Assembly (NCBI GenBank): GCA_000719695.1
Contig: JOHN01000013.1
Span: forward strand, 62,001 to 126,000
Length of the DNA: 64,000 bases
Source of the DNA: Streptomyces sp. NRRL F-6131
GTDB lineage: Bacteria; Actinomycetota; Actinomycetes; Streptomycetales; Streptomycetaceae
Direction of reading: 5' to 3'
Part shown: positions 7,715-16,628 of the stretch, in pieces
How the letters are laid out: each line of letters begins with the position of its first letter
Numbering within the stretch: the stretch's first letter is position 1
Notes under the pieces: model-generated
What the model was told of the DNA's origin: nothing
Databases searched by the model: none
Seen by the model: only the letters and a program-made list of their open reading frames with translations
Made by a program: the position numbers and the translations under genes

Positions 7715-8536
7715 TCAGCGCAGCGCGGCCGGGGCGCCGGCGCGGGCCTCGTCGTAGCGGAGGGCGACCAGGTGGGCGAGGGCGTCGTGGGTGCCCAGCG
7801 GGGCGCTCGTCCAGTGGGCGGGGGTGGCGGCGGCGCGGTCGGCGAAGAATCCGGGGGCGAGCAGATGGGTGGCGACGGAGACCCGGCGGTGGCCGGCGGC
7901 GTGCAGGGCGGCGACGGCCTGCTGCGGGGTCGGGCGGGCGGCGGACAGGTAGGCGGGGACGACCGGCCGGCCGTCGGCGAGGCGCTCGGCGAGCAGTTCG
8001 GCCGTGCGCGCGGTGTCGGCGTTGGCCGCCGGGTCGGAGGAGCCCGCCGCGGCGAGGACCACCGGCCCGGCGCCGGCCGGTCGCCCGGCCGCGGCGAGGC
8101 GGTCGGCGAGCGCGGTGGCCAGCAGCGGGTGGGGCCCGAGCGCCCGGGCGAGCGGAAGGTGGGTCAACCCGGCGGCGGCGAGCGCCTCGGGCAGGTCGAC
8201 GCGCAGGTGGTAGCCGCCGCCGAGCAGCAGCGGGACGAGCACGGCCGCGCGCCCGTCCAGCGCGGCGAGCGCCTCCGGGAGGGAGGGGCGGGCGAGGTCG
8301 AGGAAGCAGCAGCGGACGTCGAGCCCGGGGCGCAGCGCGCGGACCCGGCGCAGCAGGGCGTGGCTCGCCGCGACCCCGGCGGCGGAGCGGCTGCCGTGGG
8401 CGACGGCGAGCAGGACGGGGGCGAGCGGCGGGCGGACGCGGGGCGGCGCGAAGGACCGCGGCGTTCGAGGCGCACCCGGACAGGTGCCGCGGGCGGGTGC
8501 GACGGTGCCGTGCAGGACGGGCGGCGGCGCGGTCAT
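7715..8536 (-). CDS. Sirohydrochlorin chelatase, CbiX/SirB family
   Basis: This 273-residue cytoplasmic enzyme inserts a metal into sirohydrochlorin, with iron giving siroheme. The metal-binding histidine of the first half is H47 in AVAHGSRSAAG. CCFLDLARPSL and VLVPLLLGGGYHLRVDLP are family hallmarks, and a second half follows with a CbiX-like repeat. The start overlaps the stop of nnaR by one base (TGATG), implying coupled translation. Because nirB, whose product needs siroheme, lies in the divergent operon, an iron-chelating role for nitrite reductase is the natural inference. A cobalt-chelating role in B12 synthesis cannot be excluded from sequence. Confidence 0.88.
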   Translation of the reverse strand: MTAPPPVLHGTVAPARGTCPGAPRTPRSFAPPRVRPPLAPVLLAVAHGSRSAAGVAASHALLRRVRALRPGLDVRCCFLDLARPSLPEALAALDGRAAVLVPLLLGGGYHLRVDLPEALAAAGLTHLPLARALGPHPLLATALADRLAAAGRPAGAGPVVLAAAGSSDPAANADTARTAELLAERLADGRPVVPAYLSAARPTPQQAVAALHAAGHRRVSVATHLLAPGFFADRAAATPAHWTSAPLGTHDALAHLVALRYDEARAGAPAALR

Positions 8537-9681
8537 CAGCCCGCCGCCAGCCGGTAGCCGCGCTTGGGCACGGTGCGGATGAGCTTCCCGTACGGCCCCA
8601 GCGCGGCCCGCAGCCGGCCGACCGCCGCCTCGACGGCGTGCTCGTCGGCCGCCGCGTCGGGCCAGGCCGTGCGCAGCAGGTCGGCGCGGCTGAGCACGTG
8701 GCCGGGGCGCTCGGCGAGCGCGCGCAGCACGGCGGCGCCGCGCGGGCTGAGCAGCCGGCTCTCCCCGTCGACCAGGGCGGCGTTCCCCTGGAGGGTCAAC
8801 CGGGTGCTCCCCAGAACGAGTTCGCGGCGCCCCCGGCCGGGCAGGGTCTCCACGAGCAGGCGGACCAGCGAGCCGAGCCGGCCGCGCTCGGGGAACTCGG
8901 CCGGCAGGCCCAGGTCGGCGAACGGCCGGGCGCAGAGCGCGCCGACGCAGACCGGCAGGACGTCCTCGCGCAGCGCGTCCAGCAGGGCGTCGCGCAGGCC
9001 GTCGGCGGTGGCCGTCTCGACGAACGCGGCGACGGCGGGGGCGCTGGTGAAGGCGAGGGCGTGGACCTGGCGGCGGACGGTCTGCTCGACCAACCGGCGC
9101 ACCGCGGCCGGGTCGTCCGGCGGGACCCAGCGGTAGACCGGGACGGAGATCACCTCGGCGCCGCGTTCGCGCAGCGCGGCCGCGAAGTCGTCGAGCCGCA
9201 CACCGTGCTCCTGGACGGCGATCCGCCGGCCGGCCAGCGGTCGGGCGAGCAGCCAGGTGAGCAGTTCGTCGGTGGCTTCGGAGCCGGGGGAGAAGCCCTC
9301 GCCGAGGCCGCTGGCCCGGACGGCGCCGGTGGCCTTGGGGCCCCGGGTGAGGACGACGGCCTGCCGGCAGGCCTCGGCGAGGGCGGCGCCCCGGCCCCAG
9401 CCCTCGGCGGCGCTCATCCACCCGCGCCAGCCGACGCCGGTGGTGGCGACCACGTAGTCGAGCGGTGCGGCCAGGCAGGCCTCGGTCGCCCGGCGCAGCG
9501 CGAGGTCGTCGGCGAGCGGCACGATCCGCAGCACCGGCGCCTCGACGACCTGGGCGCCGCGCCGGGTGAGCAGCGCGGTCAGCTCGTCCCGGCGGCGGGC
9601 GGCGGTCACCCCGATGGTGAAGCCGGTGAGGGGTCCGGGCCGCGGGGTGGGGCGCGGTCCGGTGAGGGTGGTTGTTGCCAT
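8536..9681 (-). CDS. nnaR: NnaR-type regulator: HemD-like domain fused to an OmpR-type DNA-binding domain
   Basis: This 381-residue two-domain protein has a uroporphyrinogen-III synthase-like domain at about 18-270 and an OmpR/PhoB winged helix at about 285-381, ending VRTVPKRGYRLAAG-like (here LIRTVPKRGYRLA). The same architecture is known in actinomycetes as NnaR, which activates nitrate/nitrite assimilation genes together with GlnR. It diverges from nasA, and the shared gap holds candidate GlnR/NnaR elements. It is coupled to the chelatase gene downstream. Whether the HemD domain is still an enzyme or only senses a tetrapyrrole-like ligand cannot be told here. Confidence 0.9.
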   Translation of the reverse strand: MATTTLTGPRPTPRPGPLTGFTIGVTAARRRDELTALLTRRGAQVVEAPVLRIVPLADDLALRRATEACLAAPLDYVVATTGVGWRGWMSAAEGWGRGAALAEACRQAVVLTRGPKATGAVRASGLGEGFSPGSEATDELLTWLLARPLAGRRIAVQEHGVRLDDFAAALRERGAEVISVPVYRWVPPDDPAAVRRLVEQTVRRQVHALAFTSAPAVAAFVETATADGLRDALLDALREDVLPVCVGALCARPFADLGLPAEFPERGRLGSLVRLLVETLPGRGRRELVLGSTRLTLQGNAALVDGESRLLSPRGAAVLRALAERPGHVLSRADLLRTAWPDAAADEHAVEAAVGRLRAALGPYGKLIRTVPKRGYRLAAG

Positions 9682-9704
9682 GGCCGAAAGGGTGCGGTCC
9701 GGTC

Positions 9705-9763
9705 GTTACGGGGAGATTGCCCGCCCGTCACCCGGGCGTTAGCGAAACGGTCGCTCCGGTTAC
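9705..9763. promoter_or_regulatory. Candidate GlnR/NnaR control region of the nitrate genes
   Basis: GTTAC (9705), GTCAC (9727), GTTAG (9738) and GTTAC (9759) are spaced by 22, 11 and 21 bases. This phasing resembles the GlnR box of GTnAC half-sites repeated about every 11 bp, and GAAAC occurs at 9744. The region lies between the divergent nnaR and nasA genes. The match to the full consensus is imperfect, so this is an inference from motif spacing plus context. Confidence 0.4.
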
Positions 9764-9873
9764 GGGGGATGTCCGGCACCGCACCACGGGTGGTGGCGGG
9801 CGTGAGGGAGGCGTACCGCGCGCGCAACACGGCGGACCCGGAGGTGAAACGATCCCCGGCGAGATTTCTCGTC

Positions 9874-12168
9874 ATGACCCCCGCTGCCACCGCCCCCGCC
9901 GCCGGTTCCGTCCCCGGCGCCGCTGCCGCCGGCGCCCCCGCCGTCACCGGCGGCCCGGGCGCGGCGACCGACACGCACTGCCCGTACTGCGCCCTGCAGT
10001 GCGGCATGCGGCTGCGCCCGGCGGCGACCGCCACGGCTGCCGCCGGCACCCCCGACCGCGCCGAGCTGCTGCCCGTCGAGGTGGTGGAGCGCCCGGACTT
10101 CCCCGTCAACCGGGGCGCGCTGTGCGGCAAGGGGCAGTCCGCGCCCGCCCTGCTGGCCCGGGGCGTGCGGCTGACCGAACCGCTGGTCCGCGACCGGCCG
10201 GGCGGTCCGCTGCGCCCGGCCGGCTGGGACGAGGCCCTGGACCGGGTGGTGGCCGGGTTCACCGCCGTCCGGGCGCGGCACGGCGCGGACGCGGTCGGCG
10301 TGTTCGGCGGCGGCGGTCTCACCAACGAGAAGGCCTACCAGCTCGGCAAGTTCGCCCGGGTCGTGCTCGGCACCGCCAACATCGACTACAACGGCCGGTT
10401 CTGCATGTCCTCGGCCGCCGCCGCGCACCGCCGCGCGTTCGGCCTGGACCGCGGGCTGCCGTTCCCGCTGGCGGACGTCCCGCACACCGGCTGCCTGATC
10501 CTGGTCGGCGGCAACCCGGCCGAGACGATGCCGCCCGCGCTCCGCTACTTCCGCGAACTGCGGGAGAACGGCGGCACCTTGATCGTCGTCGACCCGCGCC
10601 GCACCCGGACCGCCGACCAGGCCGACCTGCACCTCCAGCCCAGGCCCGGGACCGACCTCGCGCTCGCCCTCGGCCTGCTCCACCTGGTGATCGCCGACGG
10701 CCTGGTGGACGAGGAGTTCGTGGCGGCCCGCACCACCGGCTTCGACCGGGCCCGGGCCGCCGCGATGGCGCACTGGCCCGACCGGGTGGAGCGGATCACC
10801 GGAGTCCCGGTGGCACAACTGCGCCGGGCCGCCGAGTTGTTCGGCCGCGCGGCGGCCGGCATGGTGCTGACCGCGCGCGGCCCGGAGCAGCAGAGCAAGG
10901 GCACGGACACCGTCGGCGCCTGGATCGACCTCTGCCTCGCCACCGGCAACGCGGGCCGCCCGTACGCGGGTTACGGCTGCCTGACCGGCCAGGGCAACGG
11001 CCAGGGCGGCCGCGAGCACGGCCAGAAGGCCGACCAACTGCCCGGCTACCGCTCGATCGAGGACCCGGCGGCCCGGGCGCACGTCGCCGGGGTCTGGGGC
11101 GTCGACCCGGACACCCTGCCCCGGTCCGGCCGCTCCGCCTACGAGCTGCTGGACGGCCTCGGCCGGCCGGACGGCGCCCGCGCGCTGCTGCTGATGGGCT
11201 CCAACCCGGTCGTCTCCGCGCCGAACGCCGCCCACGTCACGGCCCGGCTGCGCGCCCTGGACCTGCTGGTCGTCGCCGACCTGGTGCTCTCCGAGACGGC
11301 CCGGCTGGCCGACGTCGTCCTGCCGGTCACCCAGTGGGCGGAGGAGGACGGCACCACCACCAACCTGGAGGGCCGGGTGATCCTGCGCCGGCGGGCCGTC
11401 GACCCGCCCGAGGGGGTGCGCGGCGAGCTGTGGCTGCTGGGCGAACTCGCCCGACGGCTCGGCGTGCCGCACGGCTTCCCCGCCGACGCCGAGCAGGTCT
11501 TCGAGGAGCTGCGCCGCGCCTCGGCCGGCGGCGACGCCGACTACGCGGGCATCAGCTACCGGCGGATCGCGGCGGAGGACGGGGTGTTCTGGCCCTGCCC
11601 GGATCCCGCGCACCCGGGCACGCCCCGGCTCTTCCTGGACCGCTTCGCCACCCCGGACGGCCGGGCCCGCTTCGCGGCGGTGACCCACCGTCCGGCGGCC
11701 GAGGAGCCGGACCGGGAGTACCCGCTGCACCTGACCACCGGCCGGGTCCTCGCCCAGTACCAGAGCGGTGCGCAGACCCGCCGGGTGGCCGAGCTGAACG
11801 CGGCGGCGCCCGGGCCGTTCGTCGAACTGCACCCCCGGCTGGCCGAGCGGCTCGGTGTCGCGGACGGCGACCCGGTCGCGGTGGTGAGCCGGCGCGGCCG
11901 GGCGGTGGCGCCCGCCCGGGTGAGCCCGGGGATCCGGCCGGACACGGTGTTCATGCCGTTCCACTGGCCCGGCGCCGGGCGGGCCAACAGCCTGACCAAT
12001 CCGGCGCTCGACCCGGTCTCCCGGATGCCGGAGTTCAAGACCTGCGCGGTCCGGGTCGAGCGGACGGAGCCGGCCGCGGCGGCCGGACGGTCGGACGACC
12101 CGACCGGCGCCACGGCCGACCCCCGCGCCCCCGGCCGCGGCCCCCACGACGAGAGGACGGTGGCGTGA
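9874..12168 (+). CDS. nasA: Assimilatory nitrate reductase, molybdopterin catalytic subunit
   Basis: This 764-residue cytoplasmic enzyme reduces nitrate to nitrite. It has an N-terminal 4Fe-4S site (C36, C39, C43 in CPYCALQCGM and C84 in ALCGKGQ). The molybdopterin oxidoreductase domain follows (NEKAYQLGKFARV, YNGRFCMSS with the NasA-type Cys near Mo, TGNAGRPYAGYGCLTGQGNGQGG), and the C-terminal dinucleotide-binding domain begins near LHLTTGRVLAQYQSG. No Tat signal is visible, as expected for NasA. The ATG at 9874 has a weak site; in-frame GTG 9844 and ATG 9769 are alternatives. The stop overlaps the next start (TGATG). Confidence 0.95.
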   Translation: MTPAATAPAAGSVPGAAAAGAPAVTGGPGAATDTHCPYCALQCGMRLRPAATATAAAGTPDRAELLPVEVVERPDFPVNRGALCGKGQSAPALLARGVRLTEPLVRDRPGGPLRPAGWDEALDRVVAGFTAVRARHGADAVGVFGGGGLTNEKAYQLGKFARVVLGTANIDYNGRFCMSSAAAAHRRAFGLDRGLPFPLADVPHTGCLILVGGNPAETMPPALRYFRELRENGGTLIVVDPRRTRTADQADLHLQPRPGTDLALALGLLHLVIADGLVDEEFVAARTTGFDRARAAAMAHWPDRVERITGVPVAQLRRAAELFGRAAAGMVLTARGPEQQSKGTDTVGAWIDLCLATGNAGRPYAGYGCLTGQGNGQGGREHGQKADQLPGYRSIEDPAARAHVAGVWGVDPDTLPRSGRSAYELLDGLGRPDGARALLLMGSNPVVSAPNAAHVTARLRALDLLVVADLVLSETARLADVVLPVTQWAEEDGTTTNLEGRVILRRRAVDPPEGVRGELWLLGELARRLGVPHGFPADAEQVFEELRRASAGGDADYAGISYRRIAAEDGVFWPCPDPAHPGTPRLFLDRFATPDGRARFAAVTHRPAAEEPDREYPLHLTTGRVLAQYQSGAQTRRVAELNAAAPGPFVELHPRLAERLGVADGDPVAVVSRRGRAVAPARVSPGIRPDTVFMPFHWPGAGRANSLTNPALDPVSRMPEFKTCAVRVERTEPAAAAGRSDDPTGATADPRAPGRGPHDERTVA

Positions 12169-13493
12169 TGCCCGGAACCGCCCCCACCGGGGCGCCCGCG
12201 CCCGGTCGCCGGATCGCCGTGGTCGGCGGCGGCATGGCGGCCGCCCGGTTCGCCGAGCGGTACACCGCGCTCGGCGGCCCCGGCACCGTCACCGTCTACG
12301 CGGCCGAGGCCCGCACCCCCTACAACCGGGTGCTGCTCGCGGACGTGCTCACCGGCCGGTACGACGCCGAGGCGATCGCCCTGCCGCTCGGCACCGCCCG
12401 GCTGCGCACCGGCTGCGAGGCGGTGGCCGTCGACCCGGTGGCCCGGGCCCTCGGCCTCGCCGACGGCACCGTGGAGCCCTGGGACGAGCTCGTCCTGGCC
12501 ACCGGCGCCAACCCGGTGCTGCCCCCGATCCGCGGCCTGCGCCCCGCCGACGGCGGCCACGACGCCGACGGACGGCACCCCGGTGACCGTCCCGCGTACG
12601 GCCCCGGGCTCGCCGAGGGCGTGCACACCCTGCGCTCGCTGGACGACTGCGCCCGGCTCGCCGAGGAGGCCGTCGCCGCCCGCCGCGCCGTGGTGATCGG
12701 CGGCGGGGTGCTCGGCGTCAGCGCCGCCCGGGCACTGGCCGCGCTCGGCGTCCGGACCGAGATCGTGCACCAGGCGCCGCACCTGGTCGAGCGCCAGCTC
12801 GACGCCGAGGCGGGCGCGGTGCTGCGCGAGCGGCTGGACGCGCTGGGCGTCGCCACCTACTGCCGCAACCGGGCGAGGGCGCTCGCCACCGCCGTCGACG
12901 CCGACACCGGCGCCGTCCGGGTCACCGGGGTGCACCTGGCCAACGGCTACCTGCTCGACTGCGACCTGGTCGTGCTCGCCTGCGGGACCCGCCCGCGCAC
13001 CGCGCTCGCGCACGCGGCCGGCCTCGCGGTCAACACCGGCGTCCTGGTCGACGACCGGCTCGCCACCGGCGCCCCGCACGTCTTCGCGATCGGCGACTGC
13101 GCCGAGCACCGGGGCGCCGTCCAGGGTCTGGCCATCCCGGCCTGGGACCAGGCGGACGTGCTGGCGCTGCGGCTGTCCGGCGCCGATCCGGACGCCCGCT
13201 ACACCGGCTCCCGCCCGCCGGCCCGGCTCTCCACCGGCGGCCTGGAGTACGCGGCCTTCGGCGACGTCGACGAGACCCTCGGCGAGGGGCTGGACGTGCT
13301 GCGGCTCACCGACGCCACCCGCGGCAGCTACAAGAAGCTGGTGATGCGCGGGGACCGGCTGGTCGGCGCGATCCTGCTCGGCGACCTGGCCGGGCTGGAC
13401 GCCCTCGCCGACGCCTGGGACCGCGACGACGCGCTCACCGGCCACCCGCTCCACCTGCTGACCGCGGCCGGCCCGGGAGCCGTGCGGCCGTGA
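12168..13493 (+). CDS. FAD/NAD(P)H-dependent reductase subunit of nitrate reductase
   Basis: This 441-residue flavoprotein has two Rossmann motifs, IAVVGGGMAAARFAERY near residue 17 for FAD and AVVIGGGVLGVSAARAL near residue 178 for NAD(P)H. It also carries the flavin-contacting HVFAIGDCAEHRG and a C-terminal domain like that of nitrite reductase flavin halves. It is translationally coupled to nasA and most likely passes electrons from NAD(P)H to NasA, the role called NasB or NasC in other bacteria. It has no Fe-S cluster cysteines of its own, unlike the NirB flavin half. Family placement is firm; its pairing with NasA is inferred from the operon. Confidence 0.88.
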   Translation: MPGTAPTGAPAPGRRIAVVGGGMAAARFAERYTALGGPGTVTVYAAEARTPYNRVLLADVLTGRYDAEAIALPLGTARLRTGCEAVAVDPVARALGLADGTVEPWDELVLATGANPVLPPIRGLRPADGGHDADGRHPGDRPAYGPGLAEGVHTLRSLDDCARLAEEAVAARRAVVIGGGVLGVSAARALAALGVRTEIVHQAPHLVERQLDAEAGAVLRERLDALGVATYCRNRARALATAVDADTGAVRVTGVHLANGYLLDCDLVVLACGTRPRTALAHAAGLAVNTGVLVDDRLATGAPHVFAIGDCAEHRGAVQGLAIPAWDQADVLALRLSGADPDARYTGSRPPARLSTGGLEYAAFGDVDETLGEGLDVLRLTDATRGSYKKLVMRGDRLVGAILLGDLAGLDALADAWDRDDALTGHPLHLLTAAGPGAVRP

Positions 13494-13500
13494 CCGGACC

Positions 13501-13554
13501 CGCGCCCGGCCGCCGCCCCGCGCCCGGCCGCCGCCCCGCGTCCGACCGCCGCCC
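13501..13554. repeat. 18-bp tandem repeat, three copies
   Basis: Two identical 18-base units (13501-13518, 13519-13536) and a third with two changes (13537-13554) fill the gap between the reductase subunit and nirB. The sequence is almost pure G/C, and no function is evident beyond spacing the two operon genes. Confidence 0.85.
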
Positions 13555-13641
13555 CCGGCCGCGCGCCGCCCCGGGGCCGAGCCCCGCTCCCCACCCCCCG
13601 ATCCGCCCCACCCACCCCGCACCACCCCCGAGGAGTCACGC

Positions 13642-16260
13642 ATGACGTCGCACACGGCCGAGCGGCCGCTGGACCTCGTCCTGGTCGGCCACGGCATGGT
13701 CGGCCAGCGCTTCCTGGAGGCCTGGACCGAGCAGCCCGGCGCCGAGCGCTGGCGGGTCACCGTGCTCGCCGAGGAACCGCGCCCCGCCTACGACCGCGTC
13801 CACCTCAGCTCGCTCTTCGACGGCCGCACCCCCGAGGAGCTCACGCTCTGCCCGCCCGGCTTCCTCGCCGAGCACGGCATCGACCTGCGCCTCGGCGACC
13901 CGGTCACCGCCGTCGACCGCGCGGCCCGCACCGTCACCACCCGGTCCGGCGCCGAACTGCGCTACGACGCCCTGGTGCTGGCCACCGGCTCGGTCCCGTT
14001 CGTGCCGCCCGTCCCCGGCAAGGACGCCGTGGGCTGCCACGTCTACCGCACCGTCGAGGACCTCGACGGGATCCGGGCCGGCGCGGCCGAGGCCCGTACG
14101 GCCGACAGCGCCGGCACGGGCACCGGCGTCGTGGTCGGCGGCGGCCTGCTCGGCCTGGAGGCGGCCGGCGCACTGCGCGCGATGGGACTCGCCACCCACG
14201 TCGTCGAGTTCGCCCCCCGGCTGATGGCCGTCCAGGTCGACGAGGGCGGCGGCGAACTGCTCCGCCGCAAGATCGAGGACCTCGGCGTCACCGTCCACAC
14301 CGCGGCCGCCGCGAGCGGGGTCGCCACTGACCCGGACGGCGCGGTGCGCGGCCTCACCCTCTCCGACGGCCGTGAACTCGCCGCCGACCTGGTGGTGTTC
14401 TCGGCCGGCGTCCGCCCCCGGGACCAGCTCGCCCGCGACTGCGGCCTGCCGGTCGGCCCGCGCGGCGGCATCGTGGTCGACGAGCGCTGCCGCACCGAGG
14501 ACCCGGCCGTCCTCGCCATCGGCGAGTGCGCCCAGGCCGCCGACGGCCGGGTCTACGGACTGGTCGCGCCCGGCTACCAGATGGCCGAGACGGCCGCCCG
14601 CGAACTCGCCGGCCGCCCCGGCTCCGGCTTCACCGGGGCCGACACCTCCACCAAGCTCAAGCTGCTCGGCGTCGACGTCGCCAGCTTCGGCGACCCGCAC
14701 GGCAACGCCGAGGGCGCGCTCGACGTGCTGTACAGCGACAGCCGGCTCGGCGTCTACCGCAAGCTCGTGATCGGCACCGACGGGGCGCTGCTCGGCGGCG
14801 TCCTGGTCGGCGACACCGAGGCCTACGGCACCCTGCGCCCGCTGGCGATGGCCGGCAAGCCGCTCACCACCCCGCCCGAGCAGCTGGTGCTGCCCGCCGG
14901 GTTCGCCGCCGCCGGCCCGATCGCGCTGCCCGACGACGCGGTGCTCTGCTCCTGCCACAACGTCACCCAGGGCGCCGTACGGGCCGCCGTCCACGAGCAG
15001 GGCTGCGAGAGCGTCGCCGCCGTCAAGAAGTGCACCCGGGCCGGCACCGGCTGCGGCAGCTGCCTCAAGCAGCTCACCACCGTCGTCACCGAGGAGCTCG
15101 CCGCCTCGGGCGCCGAGGTGCGGACCGGCCTGTGCGAGCACTTCACCCAGAGCCGGGCCGAGCTGTACGAGGTCGTGCTGGTCACCGGGATCACCACGTT
15201 CTCCGAACTGGTCGACCGCCACGGCACCGGCGAGGGCTGCGACATCTGCAAGCCGACGGTCGCCTCCATCCTGGCCAGCCTCTCCAACGGCCACATCCTG
15301 GACGGCGAACAGGGCGCCCTGCAGGACTCCAACGACCACTTCCTGGCGAACCTCCAGCGCAACGGCTCCTACTCGGTGGTGCCCCGGGTGCCCGGTGGCG
15401 AGATCACCCCCGACGGCCTGATCGCGATCGGCGAGGTGGCCCGTGACTTCGGCCTCTACACCAAGATCACCGGCGGCCAGCGGATCGACCTCTTCGGTGC
15501 CAGTGTCGACCAACTTCCCTCGATCTGGGCCAGGTTGGTGGACGCCGGCTTCGAGTCCGGTCACGCCTACGGCAAGGCACTGCGCACCGTGAAGTCCTGC
15601 GTCGGCGAGACCTGGTGCCGCTACGGCGTCCAGGACTCGGTCGGCCTCGCCATCGAACTGGAGCTGCGCTACCGGGGGTTGCGCTCCCCGCACAAGCTCA
15701 AGTCGGCGGTCTCCGGCTGCGCCCGCGAGTGCGCCGAGGCGCAGAGCAAGGACTTCGGCGTCATCGCCACCTCGTCCGGCTGGAACCTCTACGTCGGCGG
15801 CAACGGCGGAATGACGCCCCGCCACGCCGACCTGCTCGCCGCCGACCTGGACCGCGAGACCCTGATCCGCACCATCGACCGCTACCTGATGTTCTACATC
15901 CGCACCGCCGACCGCCTGGAGCGCACCTCGGTCTGGCTGGAGCGGCTCGACGGTGGTCTGGACCACCTGCGGGCGGTGGTCCTCGACGACTCGCTCGGCA
16001 TCGCCGCCGAACTCGACGCCCTGATGGCCCGCCACATCGATTCCTACCAGGACGAGTGGGCCGCTACGCTGGCCGACCCGGACCGGCTCCGCCGCTTCGC
16101 CTCCTTCGTCAACGCCCCCGGCACTCCCGACCCGGCCGTCACCTTCGTCCCCGAACGCGGCCAGATCCGCCCCGCCCGCCCCGACGAGGACGGCTACGTC
16201 CTCGCCGCCCCCGCCCCGGTCCTCGTGGCCGGTCCCCGACTGGAGGTGCTCGTCAAGTGA
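13642..16260 (+). CDS. nirB: Nitrite reductase [NAD(P)H], large subunit
   Basis: This 872-residue cytoplasmic enzyme reduces nitrite to ammonium using siroheme. Domains in order are the FAD/NAD(P)H reductase domain (about 1-400), a BFD-like 2Fe-2S domain with C436, C438, C471 and C474, and the two siroheme/4Fe-4S sulfite-nitrite reductase repeats. The cluster-siroheme ligands are C653, C659, C693 and C697 in the pattern CX5C-X33-CX3C. Length and domain order are normal for NirB. The ATG at 13642 follows a GAGGAG site. The last codon overlaps the GTG of nirD. Siroheme may come from the chelatase encoded at 7.7-8.5 kb. Confidence 0.97.
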   Translation: MTSHTAERPLDLVLVGHGMVGQRFLEAWTEQPGAERWRVTVLAEEPRPAYDRVHLSSLFDGRTPEELTLCPPGFLAEHGIDLRLGDPVTAVDRAARTVTTRSGAELRYDALVLATGSVPFVPPVPGKDAVGCHVYRTVEDLDGIRAGAAEARTADSAGTGTGVVVGGGLLGLEAAGALRAMGLATHVVEFAPRLMAVQVDEGGGELLRRKIEDLGVTVHTAAAASGVATDPDGAVRGLTLSDGRELAADLVVFSAGVRPRDQLARDCGLPVGPRGGIVVDERCRTEDPAVLAIGECAQAADGRVYGLVAPGYQMAETAARELAGRPGSGFTGADTSTKLKLLGVDVASFGDPHGNAEGALDVLYSDSRLGVYRKLVIGTDGALLGGVLVGDTEAYGTLRPLAMAGKPLTTPPEQLVLPAGFAAAGPIALPDDAVLCSCHNVTQGAVRAAVHEQGCESVAAVKKCTRAGTGCGSCLKQLTTVVTEELAASGAEVRTGLCEHFTQSRAELYEVVLVTGITTFSELVDRHGTGEGCDICKPTVASILASLSNGHILDGEQGALQDSNDHFLANLQRNGSYSVVPRVPGGEITPDGLIAIGEVARDFGLYTKITGGQRIDLFGASVDQLPSIWARLVDAGFESGHAYGKALRTVKSCVGETWCRYGVQDSVGLAIELELRYRGLRSPHKLKSAVSGCARECAEAQSKDFGVIATSSGWNLYVGGNGGMTPRHADLLAADLDRETLIRTIDRYLMFYIRTADRLERTSVWLERLDGGLDHLRAVVLDDSLGIAAELDALMARHIDSYQDEWAATLADPDRLRRFASFVNAPGTPDPAVTFVPERGQIRPARPDEDGYVLAAPAPVLVAGPRLEVLVK

Positions 16261-16628
16261 CCGTGGAGATCCACGACGGAACCCGCTGGCAGCCCGTCTG
16301 CGCCCTCGACGACCTGCAACCGGGCCGCGGCGTCGCCGTCCTGCTGCCCGACACCGACACCCAGGTGGCCCTGTTCGTCGACCGCTCCGGCGCGCTGCAC
16401 GCCGTCGACAACCGTGACCCGTTCAGCGGCGCCCACGTGCTCTCCCGCGGCCTGATCGGCAGCCGCGAGGGCCGGCCGACGCTCGCCTCGCCGATGTACA
16501 AGCAGACCTTCGACCTCCTCGACGGCCGCTGCCTGGACGAGGACACCGCCCCCGACGGCACCCCCGCCGTCCTCCGCCGGTGGCCGGTCAGGGCCCGCGC
16601 CGGCGCCACCCGGAAGGACCGGACATGA
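16257..16628 (+). CDS. nirD: Nitrite reductase small subunit
   Basis: This 123-residue Rieske-fold protein is the small partner of NirB. Like most NirD proteins it lacks the CxH...CxxH cluster ligands of true Rieske proteins: the LHAVDNRDPFSGAHVLSRGL segment has no cysteines there. The GTG start at 16257 overlaps the nirB stop by four bases (GTGA) and has a GGAGGTG site inside the nirB tail. Its stop overlaps the ATG of narK in the same way. These overlaps imply tight stoichiometric coupling of the three proteins. Confidence 0.95.
   Translation: MTVEIHDGTRWQPVCALDDLQPGRGVAVLLPDTDTQVALFVDRSGALHAVDNRDPFSGAHVLSRGLIGSREGRPTLASPMYKQTFDLLDGRCLDEDTAPDGTPAVLRRWPVRARAGATRKDRT

Noticed and set aside
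11556..13760. Long open frames of hundreds of codons antisense to known genes (for example 11556-13760 and 43487-45970)
   Set aside because: They are shadows caused by very high GC in third codon positions, with low-complexity translations and no family resemblance, and lie opposite well-recognised genes.
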